Notes under the pieces: model-generated | The model's database searches: none | Seen by the model: the letters and a program-made list of their open reading frames with translations, nothing else | Told to the model about the DNA's origin: nothing | In this document: piece by piece, positions 33,340-44,699 of the stretch | Position numbering within the stretch: position 1 is the first letter of the stretch | Layout of the letters: the number at the start of each line of letters is the position of its first letter | DNA from: Euryodendron excelsum | Lineage: Eukaryota > Streptophyta > Magnoliopsida > Ericales > Pentaphylacaceae | Direction of reading: 5' to 3' | DNA: 64,000 nucleotides | NCBI GenBank assembly: GCA_033060915.1 | Contig: CM065394.1 | Span: 18,809,501-18,873,500, forward strand | Program-made: the position numbers and the translations under genes

Positions 33340-33980
33340 CTTTCATTGATTAAGCCATTGCTTGTATTATTAAAAATCATTTGAGCAAGTCAAATTAATT
33401 TTTCCTTGTGAGTACATTAGTTGGATTCAAACGAGAAATACATAGTAATAACTTGATATATCTCATCAAAATGATATTTGAGTTCTTGAAAAATTCTCAA
33501 AAATCTCAACAGATTATTGATGTTGGTTTGACACTTTGTGAGCTTCCTGCGATGATTGCTATAAATGAAAATATTCATCTTCTATGTTAGGAATATTAAT
33601 TAGTTTACTTACAAAAAAAAAGTATGAAGCTTCTTCGAAAAGAGAGTTTTCCATTCTCTATACCTTGTAGCATTTGTTTTGATATGTTAGCTAATTTCTT
33701 AGAATTCACAATATCTTTTCTTTGCAACGCTAACAACAACTCATTTGTAATTTCTACCACACTCCGCATCAAAATGTCGGTAAGAATGCAAAATCAAATC
33801 TTTTAGAGAATGTGATAAATGTAAGCCTCAACTCTTTCGTCACTGTTAGAGCATTCTTCCATAGTAATTTCAATTACTTCAATTACAATGGACAAGTGAA
33901 CCAAATTATTAATTGAACACAATGAGATCTCCAACATGTATCACCAGGTCGTTCATGATCGATTACTTATTCAACATCAA
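33340..33980 (-). pseudogene. hAT-type transposase relic (ZMYM1-like/TTF-type family)
   Basis: Minus-strand reading gives IVIEVIEITMEECSNSDERV with EAY, then ITNELLLALQRKDIVN, KKLANISKQMLQGIENG and INIPNIEDEYF, and further on THKEKLI with LAQM. This order matches the C-terminal half of plant 'zinc finger MYM-type protein 1-like' or TTF-type hAT transposases, in which a recurring L-x-L-A-L-Q-x-K-D motif precedes the dimerisation region. Several stops and frame shifts occur. The 5' part is missing. Confidence 0.7.
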
Positions 33981-34349
33981 GGCCACTGTATGACTAATCA
34001 GGAAAAAAAAAAAAAAAAAACTAGAAATAATGAGAACTATGTTTTGCTTTTGGGTCTTATGTTCTTGTTTTAAGTCAACAAACATGGTACACATGATCAA
34101 CAGATATGTTTTTCAACATGTTTAAAATCCTAATACGTAAACTAGAGGCATACAAATTTTGTTAGTGTCTTAACATCCTCCACTTGCAAGCTCTATCACG
34201 GTTAGAAGACCATTGCCTCTTTTATTTTACCCAACAAATTAATTAACTAAATTAATCAGTAAGGTTATCCAAGAACCAGCAACAAAGCCAAAATATTGAC
34301 ACAGTTTTGCAATAATGAAATTTATGAGGGACGGCAAGGACTAGATATC

Positions 34350-34554
34350 TGTTGGCGTGAGCTGTATCATATTGCATGGAGAGATTCTAGCATAGACGTT
34401 AGAGTCAATCCCCACAATCACGGGATTCCTTGATACTAGCCATTGAATCTATATATACCAAATTGAGAATGGTATCTCCTATTTATGTACAAGGCTACTG
34501 TAAAGTTATCGATCAATAAAAAAACCAACCATTTTTTTGTTATACGTTTCGACA
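34350..34554 (+). repeat. 5' LTR of the copia element
   Basis: 205 bp, TG...CA. A TATATATA promoter motif is at 34450-34457 and AATAAA at 34515-34520, as expected for U3/R. Confidence 0.9.
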
Positions 34555-34567
34555 TGGTATCAGAGCT
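34555..34567 (+). other. Primer binding site (initiator tRNA-Met)
   Basis: TGGTATCAGAGCT begins at the first base after the LTR. It is the canonical copia PBS. Confidence 0.9.
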
Positions 34568-34628
34568 AGTCGACCCTAAGTTCTCTGTTATCACGATATA
34601 GCTGACCCTTTCCTTTCCCTCGCCACCC

Positions 34629-37600
34629 ATGACGGACAACGGAGGCCGAGATGAACCAGGAGACTCATCCTCCACCTCCATCCTTGCCGAATTGACCACC
34701 AGAATGGCTGAGGTTTTGACCAAAACTCAGTCTCTGACTCCGACTACCGAAACTTCCGCTGCTCCTATCGGCATCAAGTTGGACGGCACCAACTATGCCC
34801 TTTGGTCCCAGATTGTCGAGATGTATATCTTCGGCAAAGACAAACTAGGATATATCAATGGCGACTTTCCCCAGCCATCTAAAACCGACCCGACCTTCCG
34901 CAAATGGCGTACTGATAATGCCATTGTCAAAGGTTGGCTCATAAACTCCATGGATCCATCGCTCATCAACAACTTCATTCGTTTTCCCACGGCGAAACTC
35001 GTTTGGGATTCGATCGCCACCACCTTTTTTGATGGTAGTGACACCTCTCAAGTGTACGACCTCCGACAACGTGTGACTCGACTTCGACAAGCTGGGGGCT
35101 CCCCAGAGAAATTCTACACCAATCTCTAAGGACTTTGGCGTGAGATCGACTTCCATCGTCCGAATCCGATGAAATGTCCGGCTGACATTAAGCTTTACAA
35201 CAACATTTTTCAAGAGGATCGTGTGTATACGTTTCTTGATGGACTTGACGAAAAACTCGACAAGATTTGAGGTGACATTCTCCAGTTGCGACCCTTCCCC
35301 ACAGTTGAAGAAGCATACGCCCATGTCCGAAGAGAAGCCATACGTCAGGCGGTGATGGGCTCAAGCAACGCCGACCCTAGACCAGGGGCGGTCTTAGCTT
35401 CCAAAAGCCTCAAGCTGGCCCCCTCATCGTCTGGTTCGACCTCCTTGGGCAGCAGCAAAGTCTCTAAAACTCGGGTTTCGACTGATGGCGTGAAATGCCC
35501 CCATTGCGGAGGCACGAAACATGCACGAGAGAATTGCTTCCAGTTGCACGGTTACCCAGACTGGTGGCACGATCTTCAGGCGAGGAAGCGAAAAGAAATT
35601 GCCGACGGAGGTACGAGCAAAGCTGGAACCAACAGCGGACCCGAGAAGGCGTCTGTTGCTGTTGCCGTTGTTGAGCCCTCTCTCTCTCTTGTTCCACTAG
35701 TTTATCCATCCAGCGACATTGCCTATCTCTCAGACCCAGGTACAGTTGGTCAAGCTTATGTTAGCTCTCACCAAGATGAAGACCATGGAAGGTGGCTGTT
35801 GGATTCTGGGGCCACTGACCACATGACTTGGGACCCCACCGATTTTTCAGCAACTTCTCCACAACGGCGCATGACTATAGCCAATGCCAATGGAGTGTTG
35901 TCTAATATTATAGGCTCCGGCACTGTGACCTTATCCTCCAATCTCAAACTATCAAATACTCTCCTTGTTCCCTCTTTATCTCACAAATTATTATCTATTA
36001 GTCAACTAAGTGCGGAGTTGAATTCTGTTGTACTCATCTACCCTACATTTTGTCTGATTCAGGATATTCTCACGAAGGAGATTCTTGGGCGTGGTACTAA
36101 GAAGGGGGACTTATACTACATAGACGATCTCAATACTGGTTGTGCACATCACGCGACTCATCCGGTTGACACAAAAGAGAGACAGATTTGGTTGTGGCAT
36201 CGTCGTCTGGGACATCCATCCTTTACCTATATGAAACATTTGTTTCCTGATCTTTGTTCACATTTGCAGACCAAGGATTTAACGTGTGATACTTACATAT
36301 TAGCTGAAAGTCACAGAGTTTCATTTCCAATAAACCAGAATAAATGTACAGTTCCTTTCGCTTTAATCCATTCTGATGTGTGGGGTCCATCTCCAATTCC
36401 GACTATCTTTGGCATACGATGGTTTGTTATTTTTGTGAATGATTGCACACGAATGACCTGGCTCTATCTACTGCGACATAAGGATGAAGTACTAAGCGTG
36501 TTCCAATCTTTCCATGCTATGGTTCAAACTCAATTCTCAAGAAAGATTCGAATTCTTCATTCTGACAATGGCGGGGAATACGTCAAGTTTCAGGCATACT
36601 TTCAATAACATGGTCTCCTTCATGAGACCTCTTGTCCACGAACTCCTCAGCAAAATGGAGTTGCTGAGCGTAAAAACTGACACATCCTTAACACTGCACG
36701 TGCACTCCTACTTGAAGCTCATGTGCCTCAACGACATTGGGGCGATGCTGTTGCCATAGCCGTACACTTAATTAATCGAATGCCATCCCGAGTCTTGAAC
36801 TTCAGAACCCCCCTTCAAGACCTGTCCATATTTGTCACCCTACCCACCGTGCTACAGATCCCTCCCAAGATCTTTGGTTGCGTGGCCTATGTCCATCTTC
36901 ATAAGGACCAGCGCACAAAGCTTGATCCCCGTGCTATTCATTGTCTTTTCTTGGGATATGGCCTCCATCAGAAAGGCTACCGGTGTTATGACCCTACCAC
37001 CAAACGAAGCTATGTGACCATGGATGTCACATTTTTGGAATCTGATACATTCTACTCCTCTTTCATCTCCAATTCATCTCTTAAGGGGGAGACTCAATGA
37101 GAAGAGCCGAATTGGTTTCGACTAGATTGGGCGGACACTTGAAAAGAAGTCCTAATCAGTGAAGAATCAGAAGTGCCCTCAGTACCAGTGCCCTCGGTAC
37201 CCTTAATAGAGGATGCATCCCCAGGAGCAGAGATTCAGACATCTGAAACTGAAATTAAAGGTTCCCCACTCCTCAGTACCAAACCCACCTCCTGAGAATA
37301 CTCCTGAGGTAAGCTCCCCTACTACTAGGCCATCTAATAGCATGGATATATCTACTGGGTACACCTTACCTTTCAGGCACAATCGAGGCAAGCCACCGAC
37401 CAGATACTCACCAGATATCGAGGAACGGACGACAAGATATCCAATCGCTAACTATATGTCTGCTGAAAGGCTACCTGAACGCCTCAAGAAATTCGCACAC
37501 ACACTTTCTACATGCCATGTCCCGACCAATATTCAAGAAGCCTTGATGGATCCAAAGTGGACTCAGGCCATACAAGAAGAAATAGAGGCACTGATGAAGA

Positions 37601-39058
37601 ATAAAACTTGGAATCTAGTACCATTACCCAAAGGGAAGAAGATAGTAGGAAGCAAATGGGTATTCTCCATCAAACACAAGGTAGATGGATCTGTAGAAAG
37701 ATACAACGTGAGACTCGTGGCAAAAGGCTATACACAAACATATGGCATGGATTATCAGGAAACCTTCTCTCCAGTGGCCAAGTTGAATACAGTGAGAGTT
37801 TTATTATCTCTTGCTGCAAACCTCGATTGGCCTTTGCACCAATTAGATGTGAAGAACGCCTTTTTCCATGGCAATCTTGAGGAGGAAGTCTATATGGATG
37901 TCCCACCAGGCTATACGGCATCTCCAGAGATGAAGGTGGTATGCAAACTAAAGCGAGCTTTGTATGGACTAAAGCAGTCGCCTCGAGCTTGGTTTGGACG
38001 ATTCAGCTTGGCAATGAAGAAATATAGCTTCAAACAAAGCAACTCTGACCATACTTTGTTCTTAAAACATCGGCAAAGCAAGGTAACCGCCCTAATAGTC
38101 TATGTAGATGATATGATTCTCACAGGGAATAACTTGGAAGAAATGTCTCGACTTCAGAAACAGCTGGCGACTGAATTCAAAATGAAGAATCTAGGAGGAC
38201 TAAAGTACTTTCTGGGAATAGAAGTTGCAAGATCAAGGCAAGGAATATTTCTATGTCAACGGAAGTATATCCTGGATCTTCTATCAAAAGTAGGATTATT
38301 GGAGTGGAAACCTGCAGACACTTCAATTGTCCAGAATCACAAACTTGGAGAGTATTCAAACCAAACACTAGCAAGCAAGGAAAGATACCAAAGACTAGTA
38401 GGGAAACTTATCTACCTTTCACATACCCGCCCCAGATATTGCATACGCTGTGAGCATAGTAAGTCAGTTCATGCATTGCCCAAGTGAGGATCATATGGAA
38501 GCAGTAATTCGAATACTCTGATATTTGAAATCATCTCCAGGGAAGGGTCTCATGTTTTTTAAGAATAACCACCTGAGAGTTGATGGCTATACAGATGCGG
38601 ATTGGGCGGGGAATGTAAAGGACCGGAAATCCACCTCAGGCTACTTCACTTTCGTTGGAGGGAACCTAGTTACATGGAGAAGCAAGAAACAAAAGGTGGT
38701 TGCATTGTCTAGCGTAGAAGCAAAATTTCGAGGTATGGCCAAAGGACTTTGCGAACTCCTTTGGCTCAAGAAGTTACTAACCAAGATTGGTTTTGAGCAT
38801 ACATCGGAAATGAATCTCTTTTGCGACAAAAAAGCGGCCATTGCTATATCTTAGAATCCTATTCAACATGACCGCACCAAACATGTGGAGGTAGATCGAC
38901 ATTTCATCAAACAAAATCTTGAAGAGAAAATCATCCGATTCCCATTTGTTAAGTCGAAAGATCGGTTGGTAGACATCCTTACAAAAGTTGTGTCTAGCAA
39001 GGACTTCTACAACTCACTAGACAAGCTGCACATTCGGGATCCGTATGCATCAGCTTGA
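34629..39058 (+). pseudogene. Copia gag-pol polyprotein with eight nonsense codons
   Basis: Starts at ATG 34629 (MTDNGGRDEPGD). The gag (UBN2-type) block contains IKLDGTNYALWSQIVEMYI and is followed by the knuckle CPHCGGTKHARENC. The protease core LLDSGATDHMT is intact. GAG-pre-integrase WHRRLGHPSF is present, but its later CxxC is damaged (CDTY). Integrase shows HSDVWGP, HSDNGGEY and NGVAERK, so the catalytic triad is present. RT shows QLDVKNAFFHGNLEEEVYMD and YVDD at 38101-38112. RNase H begins with DGYTDADWAG. Stops: 35127 TAA, 35268 TGA, 36606 TAA, 36678 TGA, 37098 TGA, 37140 TGA, 38519 TGA, 38852 TAG. Frameshifts lie near 37240-37300 and 38425-38445. The terminal stop is TGA at 39056. 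Confidence 0.93.
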
Positions 39059-39065
39059 GGGGGAG
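39053..39065 (+). other. Polypurine tract of the copia element
   Basis: GCTTGAGGGGGAG lies directly before the 3' LTR. The polyprotein stop overlaps it. Confidence 0.75.
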
Positions 39066-39270
39066 TGTTGGCGTGAGCCGTACCATATTGCATGGAGAGA
39101 TTCTAGCATAAACGTTAGAGTCAATCCCCACAATCACGGGATTCCTTGGTACTAGCCATGGAATCTGTATATACCAAACTGAGAATGGTATCTCCTATTT
39201 ATGTACAAGGCTACTGTAAAGTTATCGATCAATAAAAAAACCAACCATTTTTTTGTTATATGTTTCGACA
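39066..39270 (+). repeat. 3' LTR of the copia element
   Basis: 205 bp, the same length as the 5' LTR, with AATAAA at 39231-39236. Confidence 0.9.
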
Positions 39271-39705
39271 ATATGGAGATGGCAATCTAGACGATGTTGG
39301 ACTCTCAGGAAGATAACATGTTGATCGATACAGACACATACCCAACACCTGGTAAGACTTATTTTCCAATGACAGGGAGGATATGACACCTTTAATTATG
39401 ATTTTCTTCAAATTATGTGAGAAATAGGTAGACCTATGTTGGACTTGCCCTCAATATGGTGCTTCAAGGTACAACTCAAGATGAAGCACAAGAAAGAACA
39501 GAAGATGAAGAAAATATCTAAGCTCTATATATATATATATATATATTATAATAACAGTAAGTACTCCAAAACAATTAAAAAGATCTCATCACCGTGGAGT
39601 TCCTCTGCCTCACTAATTATACGATTATCTTTGTCCGAGTTATTGGATTTGTATTCTTTTGGTTGGCCCTAGTAATAGGGCTTTCTTTATTTTATTTGCT
39701 TCATC

Positions 39706-39707
<2 letters not shown>

Positions 39708-39762
<55 letters not shown>
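39708..39762 (+). repeat. (GA)27 microsatellite
   Basis: Uninterrupted GA array inside the triplicated repeat. Confidence 0.9.
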
Positions 39763-39764
<2 letters not shown>

Positions 39765-39866
39765 CACTAACTGGATGATTATCTTTGTCCGAGTTGTTGG
39801 ATTTCTATTCTTTTCATTGGGCCTAGTAAGGCTATTGATAAGGCTTTGCTTGTGTTATTTATTTTA

Positions 39867-40541
39867 GGAATAATTACACTTTACCTTCCTATGTTTTGAT
39901 TCAAAATCACATAATCTCCTAAACTTTAAAAGTGAATAGATGACCCCCCCTATAATTTTGGACTAAAGTACAAATGAATGGAAACCATTAAATTTAACAA
40001 AAATTATATTAAAAGGTATTTTTGTCATTTTATCTTTAATTGAGAATATTAAAAAGATAAATTGGCCATTTTATGCTAAAATAAAGTGTTGTCTATTCAA
40101 ATTATTTTTTTCTTTTGTTATTTCACCAAGTCATTTTTTTTTATGTTCTATAGAGGTTTTTTTTTCTTATTTCACCAAGTCTATTATTTGGATGTTCTAA
40201 TTTGAAGATATAAAATGATCAAAATATCCCTATGATAGAATTTCAGTTAAATCTAATGGTTTACGTTATCTTTTTGGCATAAAGGGGGTCAAATCATCTT
40301 TTTAATATTCTAAAATCACAAAGGGTCATGTGTTCACTTTTAAATTATATGGGTCATCTAATTTTGACTCAAACCATAGAGGGATAAAGTGTAATTACCA
40401 ATAACAATTTATGTTAAATTTAACGGTTTCCATCCATTTACCACTTTAGTCCAAAACCACAGGGAGTCATCTGTTCATTTTTAAAGTTTAGGGGGCTATC
40501 TGATTTTCAATCAAATTACAGAGGTAAAGTGTAATTACTCC
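39867..40541. mobile_element. Mutator-like MITE with 9-bp target duplication
   Basis: TTTATTTTA flanks both sides (39858-39866 and 40542-40550). The ends GGAATAATTACACTTTACC and, reverse-complemented, GGAGTAATTACACTTTACC are inverted repeats that continue inward with lower identity. The uninterrupted host repeat near 40700-40730 confirms the empty site. An internal copy of the right end (ATAAAGTGTAATTACC) occurs near 40384-40400. The interior is non-coding. Confidence 0.85.
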
Positions 40542-40561
40542 TTTATTTTATTTGCTTCATC

Positions 40562-40565
<4 letters not shown>

Positions 40566-40608
<43 letters not shown>
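40566..40608 (+). repeat. (GA)21 microsatellite
   Basis: Uninterrupted GA array in the third copy of the host repeat. Confidence 0.9.
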
Positions 40609-40611
<3 letters not shown>

Positions 40612-40739
40612 TCACTAACTAGATGATAATCTTTGTCCTAGTTGTTGGATTTCTATTCTTTTTGTTAGGCCTAGTAAGACTATTAATAAGGCTTTGCTTG
40701 TGTTCTTTATTTTATTTGCTTCATCATGAGAGAGTCAAA

Positions 40740-41684
40740 AGACTCCAAATCACCAACTTTTTCTTCACTAAAGAGGCACATATTTTCAAAATATAACATT
40801 CAACACACAAAACGAGTAAACCCGCTAAGAGAGTTTGCCATCCATACCTCAAATCAAACTCATAAAAATGCTTGAGACCTTGTGTTGTTTTCTCTATGGT
40901 TGGCTTCTCCAATATGCTACCATATTTCCTGATGTTGTGGCTGATATTGTCACAAAAATGCTTATGTCTGTGCACTGTCTGTGAAGAGAGAGTTTATCTT
41001 CTGTCATACATTATCATTATCGAATATGAGAAGCATAAGGCTTTCTCAAAGCAATCCAAAAAAGGAAAGCCAGCTGATATTTCACTACGAAACACGTTGG
41101 CATCCTGTTTTACATGAGAAAAGATGTTCATTGATGCAAGAAGAATATATCGAAAAACTGGCGTACTATCTAGAACTCTGAAGATAATGGGACAAAAGAA
41201 TATATTTTTCTCAAAAGTTCATAAATAAGTGCAGTAATCCATATGTGGTTTGAAATAAATCTATACCACGTTCATAAAGAACTCAATTGTTCATCCTTGA
41301 GGAAACCACCGGAAAAATAATCATAAGATATGTGTAAATAAGATTGACTCCGATCTATGAATGAGCAACACTTTATCCTTCATGCATGAGAAGACTAGAA
41401 AACTAGTAACAAAAACAGATTGTCAAAAGTACTTGGTTCACCACCTAATTTGAGCCAAGTCTATCCATTAGTTCATTAGCTACCTTTTTTCGCTTCAAAG
41501 TGCTTCCACTTCTCTTCTCAGCCTCTCCTTTCATAGGTTACAAAGAGGCATCCTTCTGTCTCTGCGCTGGTGCGCCCATCCCCGCCACTACCACCACGAG
41601 CTCCTTGAAGTTGGAATGCTTCTTTTTCAAACCAACTATTTGCTCCTAAATCAAGGGTTCAGCTGATTGATTACACCATAGAAG
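40740..41684. other. Intergenic stretch, nothing recognised
   Basis: There are short open frames on both strands (for example minus 40724-40975, plus 40872-41117). None shows a domain I recognise. The part near 41540-41610 is more GC-rich and includes GCCACTACCACCACGAGC. A decayed transposon or gene fragment is possible. Confidence 0.4.
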
Positions 41685-42965
41685 TGTAATAATAGGCCTT
41701 TAGTTAACACTTTGTTAGACTTAGATTAGTGTTAATTACCTTATTTTAATTATATATAAAGCTAATAAAGGCAAAAAGAAGCAAGAATGATCAAAGCGGA
41801 TTCAAAACGAACAAACCGGTGATTAGAATTTCAAACTATCTTGGTATTATGGCCATAACATTTTACTCCAATATCTGATTGAGCTGAACTTTGCATTATT
41901 CGAAATAAGACTTCAAGCTTTACAACTTTTCCTCTAATGTGCATTGATTGAATCGATCTCTAAGGTGGTCAAAATCAAGCTGCAATGTTGCTGGCCATCC
42001 GAATATGAACAGTGACCATCTGAACAGTGCGTATGACGGGCATCTACAGTGCATTCGGATGGTGAACAGTACTCGTCCAGATAGTGAACAATGATCATCC
42101 GAACAGTGAACAGTACCCATCCGAATGGTGAATAGCGATAGTCTGAATGGTGCATCTAATGGGCGTCTATAGTGTATTTGGACGTTATTTCGACTTCTAG
42201 ATTGCATTTTTTACGTCCGAAGCAATTTTGGAGTTTTTAGCATTTTTTAGAGTTAGTTTTAGAGTAGGGGGCAATGCGAGCAGCTCATCCATGGGGTTCT
42301 ACCTCATTTTTCTACACTTTTTAGCTTAGATTTAGCTTTGTAGGAGTAGTATAGAGTAAGGGTTTGTAATTTTTCTTCATTTCCTTATATTTTTCTTCAT
42401 TTTCTTGTACTTTTCTTTATTTTTCTTGTAACCAAACACTTTTATTGTTCAAGTAAAATTTAGATTTAAATCTCTACATGCTTTCTTTACATTTTTACAT
42501 GCTTTCTCTAATGAATTCAAGTAGCTAGCTCCTTCATTGGGTTTGAATGTGAACATCACTCAAGGAATTTAAGGGTTTCAATGGAGGTATCTCATAAATT
42601 TATTACTTTATTTTCCTAGATCTCTAATGATTAGTAATTGCTTGTGGATGTCATAGAATACTTAGACTATTGACTGAGTTTGAGAATTTTAATCACCAAA
42701 ATCAATGGTATTAATCTATGGCTCTTTACTAGATAATGAATTCACGATTGCTAGGAATTCATTCACATCAATTGATTGCTAGATGCCTTAGAACACCTAG
42801 GTTATTGACTATGCTTGGCTAATTCAATGCTCAATCTTCTAATTTGGTATTGACCCTAGTAAATACCCTAGTCGCATTCGTCTTTCTAGGAAGATGAGTT
42901 CTAATGACAGAGTTTTGTGCTTTTTTCGGAGCCGAAACGACTTGGTCAAAAATCGGGGCGTGACA
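41685..42965 (+). repeat. LTR-like repeat, plus orientation (solo or truncated LTR)
   Basis: Starts TGTAATAATAGG and ends CGGGGCGTGACA. A TATATAAA motif is near 41752 and the 3' part is T-rich. Its last 80 bp (TTTCTAGGAAGATGAG, CGGAGCCGAAACGAC) match the 3' end of the gypsy LTRs further right, which lie on the opposite strand. No primer site or matching target duplication follows. The left boundary is uncertain. Confidence 0.45.
41990..42165 (+). repeat. Minisatellite around GTGAACAGT
   Basis: Units of about 20-24 bp with CATCCGAA(C/T)(A/G)GTGAA(C/T)AGT recur about seven times inside the LTR-like repeat. Confidence 0.6.
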
Positions 42966-43039
42966 TCTTAAAAGATGATATGTTTCTACCAATAAATTCT
43001 TACACCTCGTATTAGATTGATTGTCTTATGCTTACCCCA

Positions 43040-43560
43040 TTATGGGGGATGGTTCTTGGCTTGGGGATACTTGAATGAAAATCACTTATAGCTCTAATGG
43101 ACTTAGCAAAAGGAGATGGCTATTTCTTTTTGGGAAGAATTGAATGGTGGCTTCTCTTCATTTTGAGAGCTTGGCTATCCATCGCTTAGCTAGGATATCA
43201 TTCAAGTGTCGCCTCTTCAATAAGCTCCTTATTTCTTTATTAAGTCTTCCTCTCTTTCGCTCTCTATCTTTCTTTCAAAGGTTTAAACCTCCATTGAATA
43301 GGTTACCCATGCTATCCCATCCTTCAAGTCGAGTCATTACAAATCGAGAAAAAATCTCTAAACACAATCATTATCCACAAAAGTATAAGTCAAAGGGAAT
43401 GAAATGGAGTCCTTCATTTTCATATAAATAGTTTTTGTTTTTTCGTTTTACATAGCATGACCTTAATTGAAAGCATAAGCATAAGACAGAAATAAGGACG
43501 AGAATAGTAAAAGATAGGAAGGAAAGTTGATAAATCCAGAAAACATTCCTTTTTCTATTG
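43040..43560. other. Possible organelle-derived insertion
   Basis: Base use and style change here, with a mitochondrial-intergenic look: CTTCCTCTCTTTCGCTCTC, CAATAAGCTCCTTATTTC and a run of short frames. No organelle gene can be named, so this rests on style only. Confidence 0.2.
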
Positions 43561-43575
43561 GAATTGATAAGCCCC

Positions 43576-44560
43576 TCATAAAGGCTTTGGGATTATTCCA
43601 GCCTTCTCCACGCTCCACTTGCCAGGTGCTTCGTTGGGTCGTGCGGGGCAAATTGAGTTATTGTCAGTGACATTCACAGCGCCAATGGTGATGGTATAGT
43701 AGTGGTCTCCTTTTTTCTTTTCTTTTTCCGTTTTAGATGTGGTGCCCCGGCTATCCCTCGGGACTTGCAATTCCTTAATGTTAACCTTTCCTTTGCCAAA
43801 ACTGTCTAGATCAACCTTATTTCCCATGATAAAATTGATGGTGTGGTCCGGTGATGGGCAGGGAGCGACAAGAGTTAGGTTAACTTCTTGTGTGCCAATA
43901 ACTTTTGAGTCAATTAAGTTCTGAATTTTATGCCTCAAAGAGAAGCATTCCTCAGTGTCATGACCTTGGCCACCCAAATGATATTTGTAGGTTGCTGCGG
44001 CATTAAAGTTGGATGGTAAGGGATTGAGCAGATGCCGAGATGGTATAGGCTTCAAGTGTCCTGCTGCTAGGAGGCCATAATAAGCAATGGTTTGTGTGCA
44101 AGCAAGCTTACTAAAAACTCGATTTCTCCAGCTTGCTCTCTTAGGTCGGAAGGGTGTCCTAGATGTTTCTGAAGGTCGGGGATCAGGGTATGGCATAATA
44201 ATAGTTGGGTCAATGGCCTGAAAATCAAGAAGCTTTTGGATCTTGCGCTTCAGGAGTGGGACAATTTTCGGAATGAGATGGTTGGCTTGGCGAAGCTGTT
44301 GGTAGGCAGTGGTTAGAGAGTAAGCCCACAGGGAGTAATCTCGATCTTTTCCCTTGGTCCTTTTTGGGAAGACAATATGTTATTTATGCATTTGGACCTG
44401 GAGAGCCTCCGCCTGCTCATCAAGCGTTATACCTGCATGGGATAGGAGCAAAAAGACCATTGTTTCTATTTTGGTCATCCTATTCCCAAGTCTTCTTATC
44501 TCTTCCAGTACCTGAGCTTAACCTTGCTTAAGGGCCGAGCTTGGTGGCATATTGAACAGC
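43576..44560 (-). pseudogene. Ty3/gypsy (Tat/Ogre-like) gag fragment
   Basis: The minus frame 43576-44196 contains TYKYHLGGQGHDTEECFSLR followed by HKIQNLIDSKVIG. This matches the C-terminal gag of plant Tat-lineage elements, where the usual C-x-Y-H start has lost its Cys (K-Y-H). Upstream on the minus strand, fragments such as QALDFQ- and WAYSLTTAYQQLRQANHL-like text are readable across frame breaks to about 44500. It is followed on the right by LTR sequence. No RT or integrase is found here. Confidence 0.6.
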
Positions 44561-44699
44561 TCCATGGGTGCTATATGTTCTGAAATGAGCAACTACTTCT
44601 TTCTAAGATGGCAACCTATACGGGAAAGTTTTCTACAAGCGTGGGATTTGCCCCTTCTTTTCTTTCTGTGAAATGAGGGAAGAGATAAAGAGAGAACGA

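Larger units (their letters stand above)
34350..39270 (+). mobile_element. Structurally complete Ty1/copia element, coding-dead
   Basis: Two 205-bp LTRs (34350-34554 and 39066-39270) begin TGTTGGCGTGAGC and end GTTTCGACA. They differ at about eight positions (about 96% identity). Flanks ATATC (34345-34349) and ATATG (39271-39275) are a near-matching 5-bp target duplication. The PBS and polypurine tract are in place. The internal frame runs gag, zinc knuckle, protease, integrase, RT, RNase H. Eight in-frame stops and two frameshifts break it, so it is non-autonomous. It inserted beside the hAT relic. Confidence 0.95.
39595..40740 (+). repeat. Three copies of a GA-microsatellite-bearing repeat
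   Basis: The unit contains TCTTTGTCC(G/T)AGTT(A/G)TTGG, a CCTAGTAA stretch, then TTTATTTGCTTCATCATGAG and, in two copies, a long (GA)n. Copies start near 39595, 39763 and 40609. A MITE sits inside the second (39867-40541). Confidence 0.7.

Noticed and set aside
39711..40608. The two GA arrays as a CRISPR-like or spaced repeat array
   Set aside because: They are plain dinucleotide microsatellites within duplicated host repeats, with no spacers.
40724..41117. Short frames on both strands as a second host gene
   Set aside because: No family motif, no consistent exon structure and no conserved block could be recognised.
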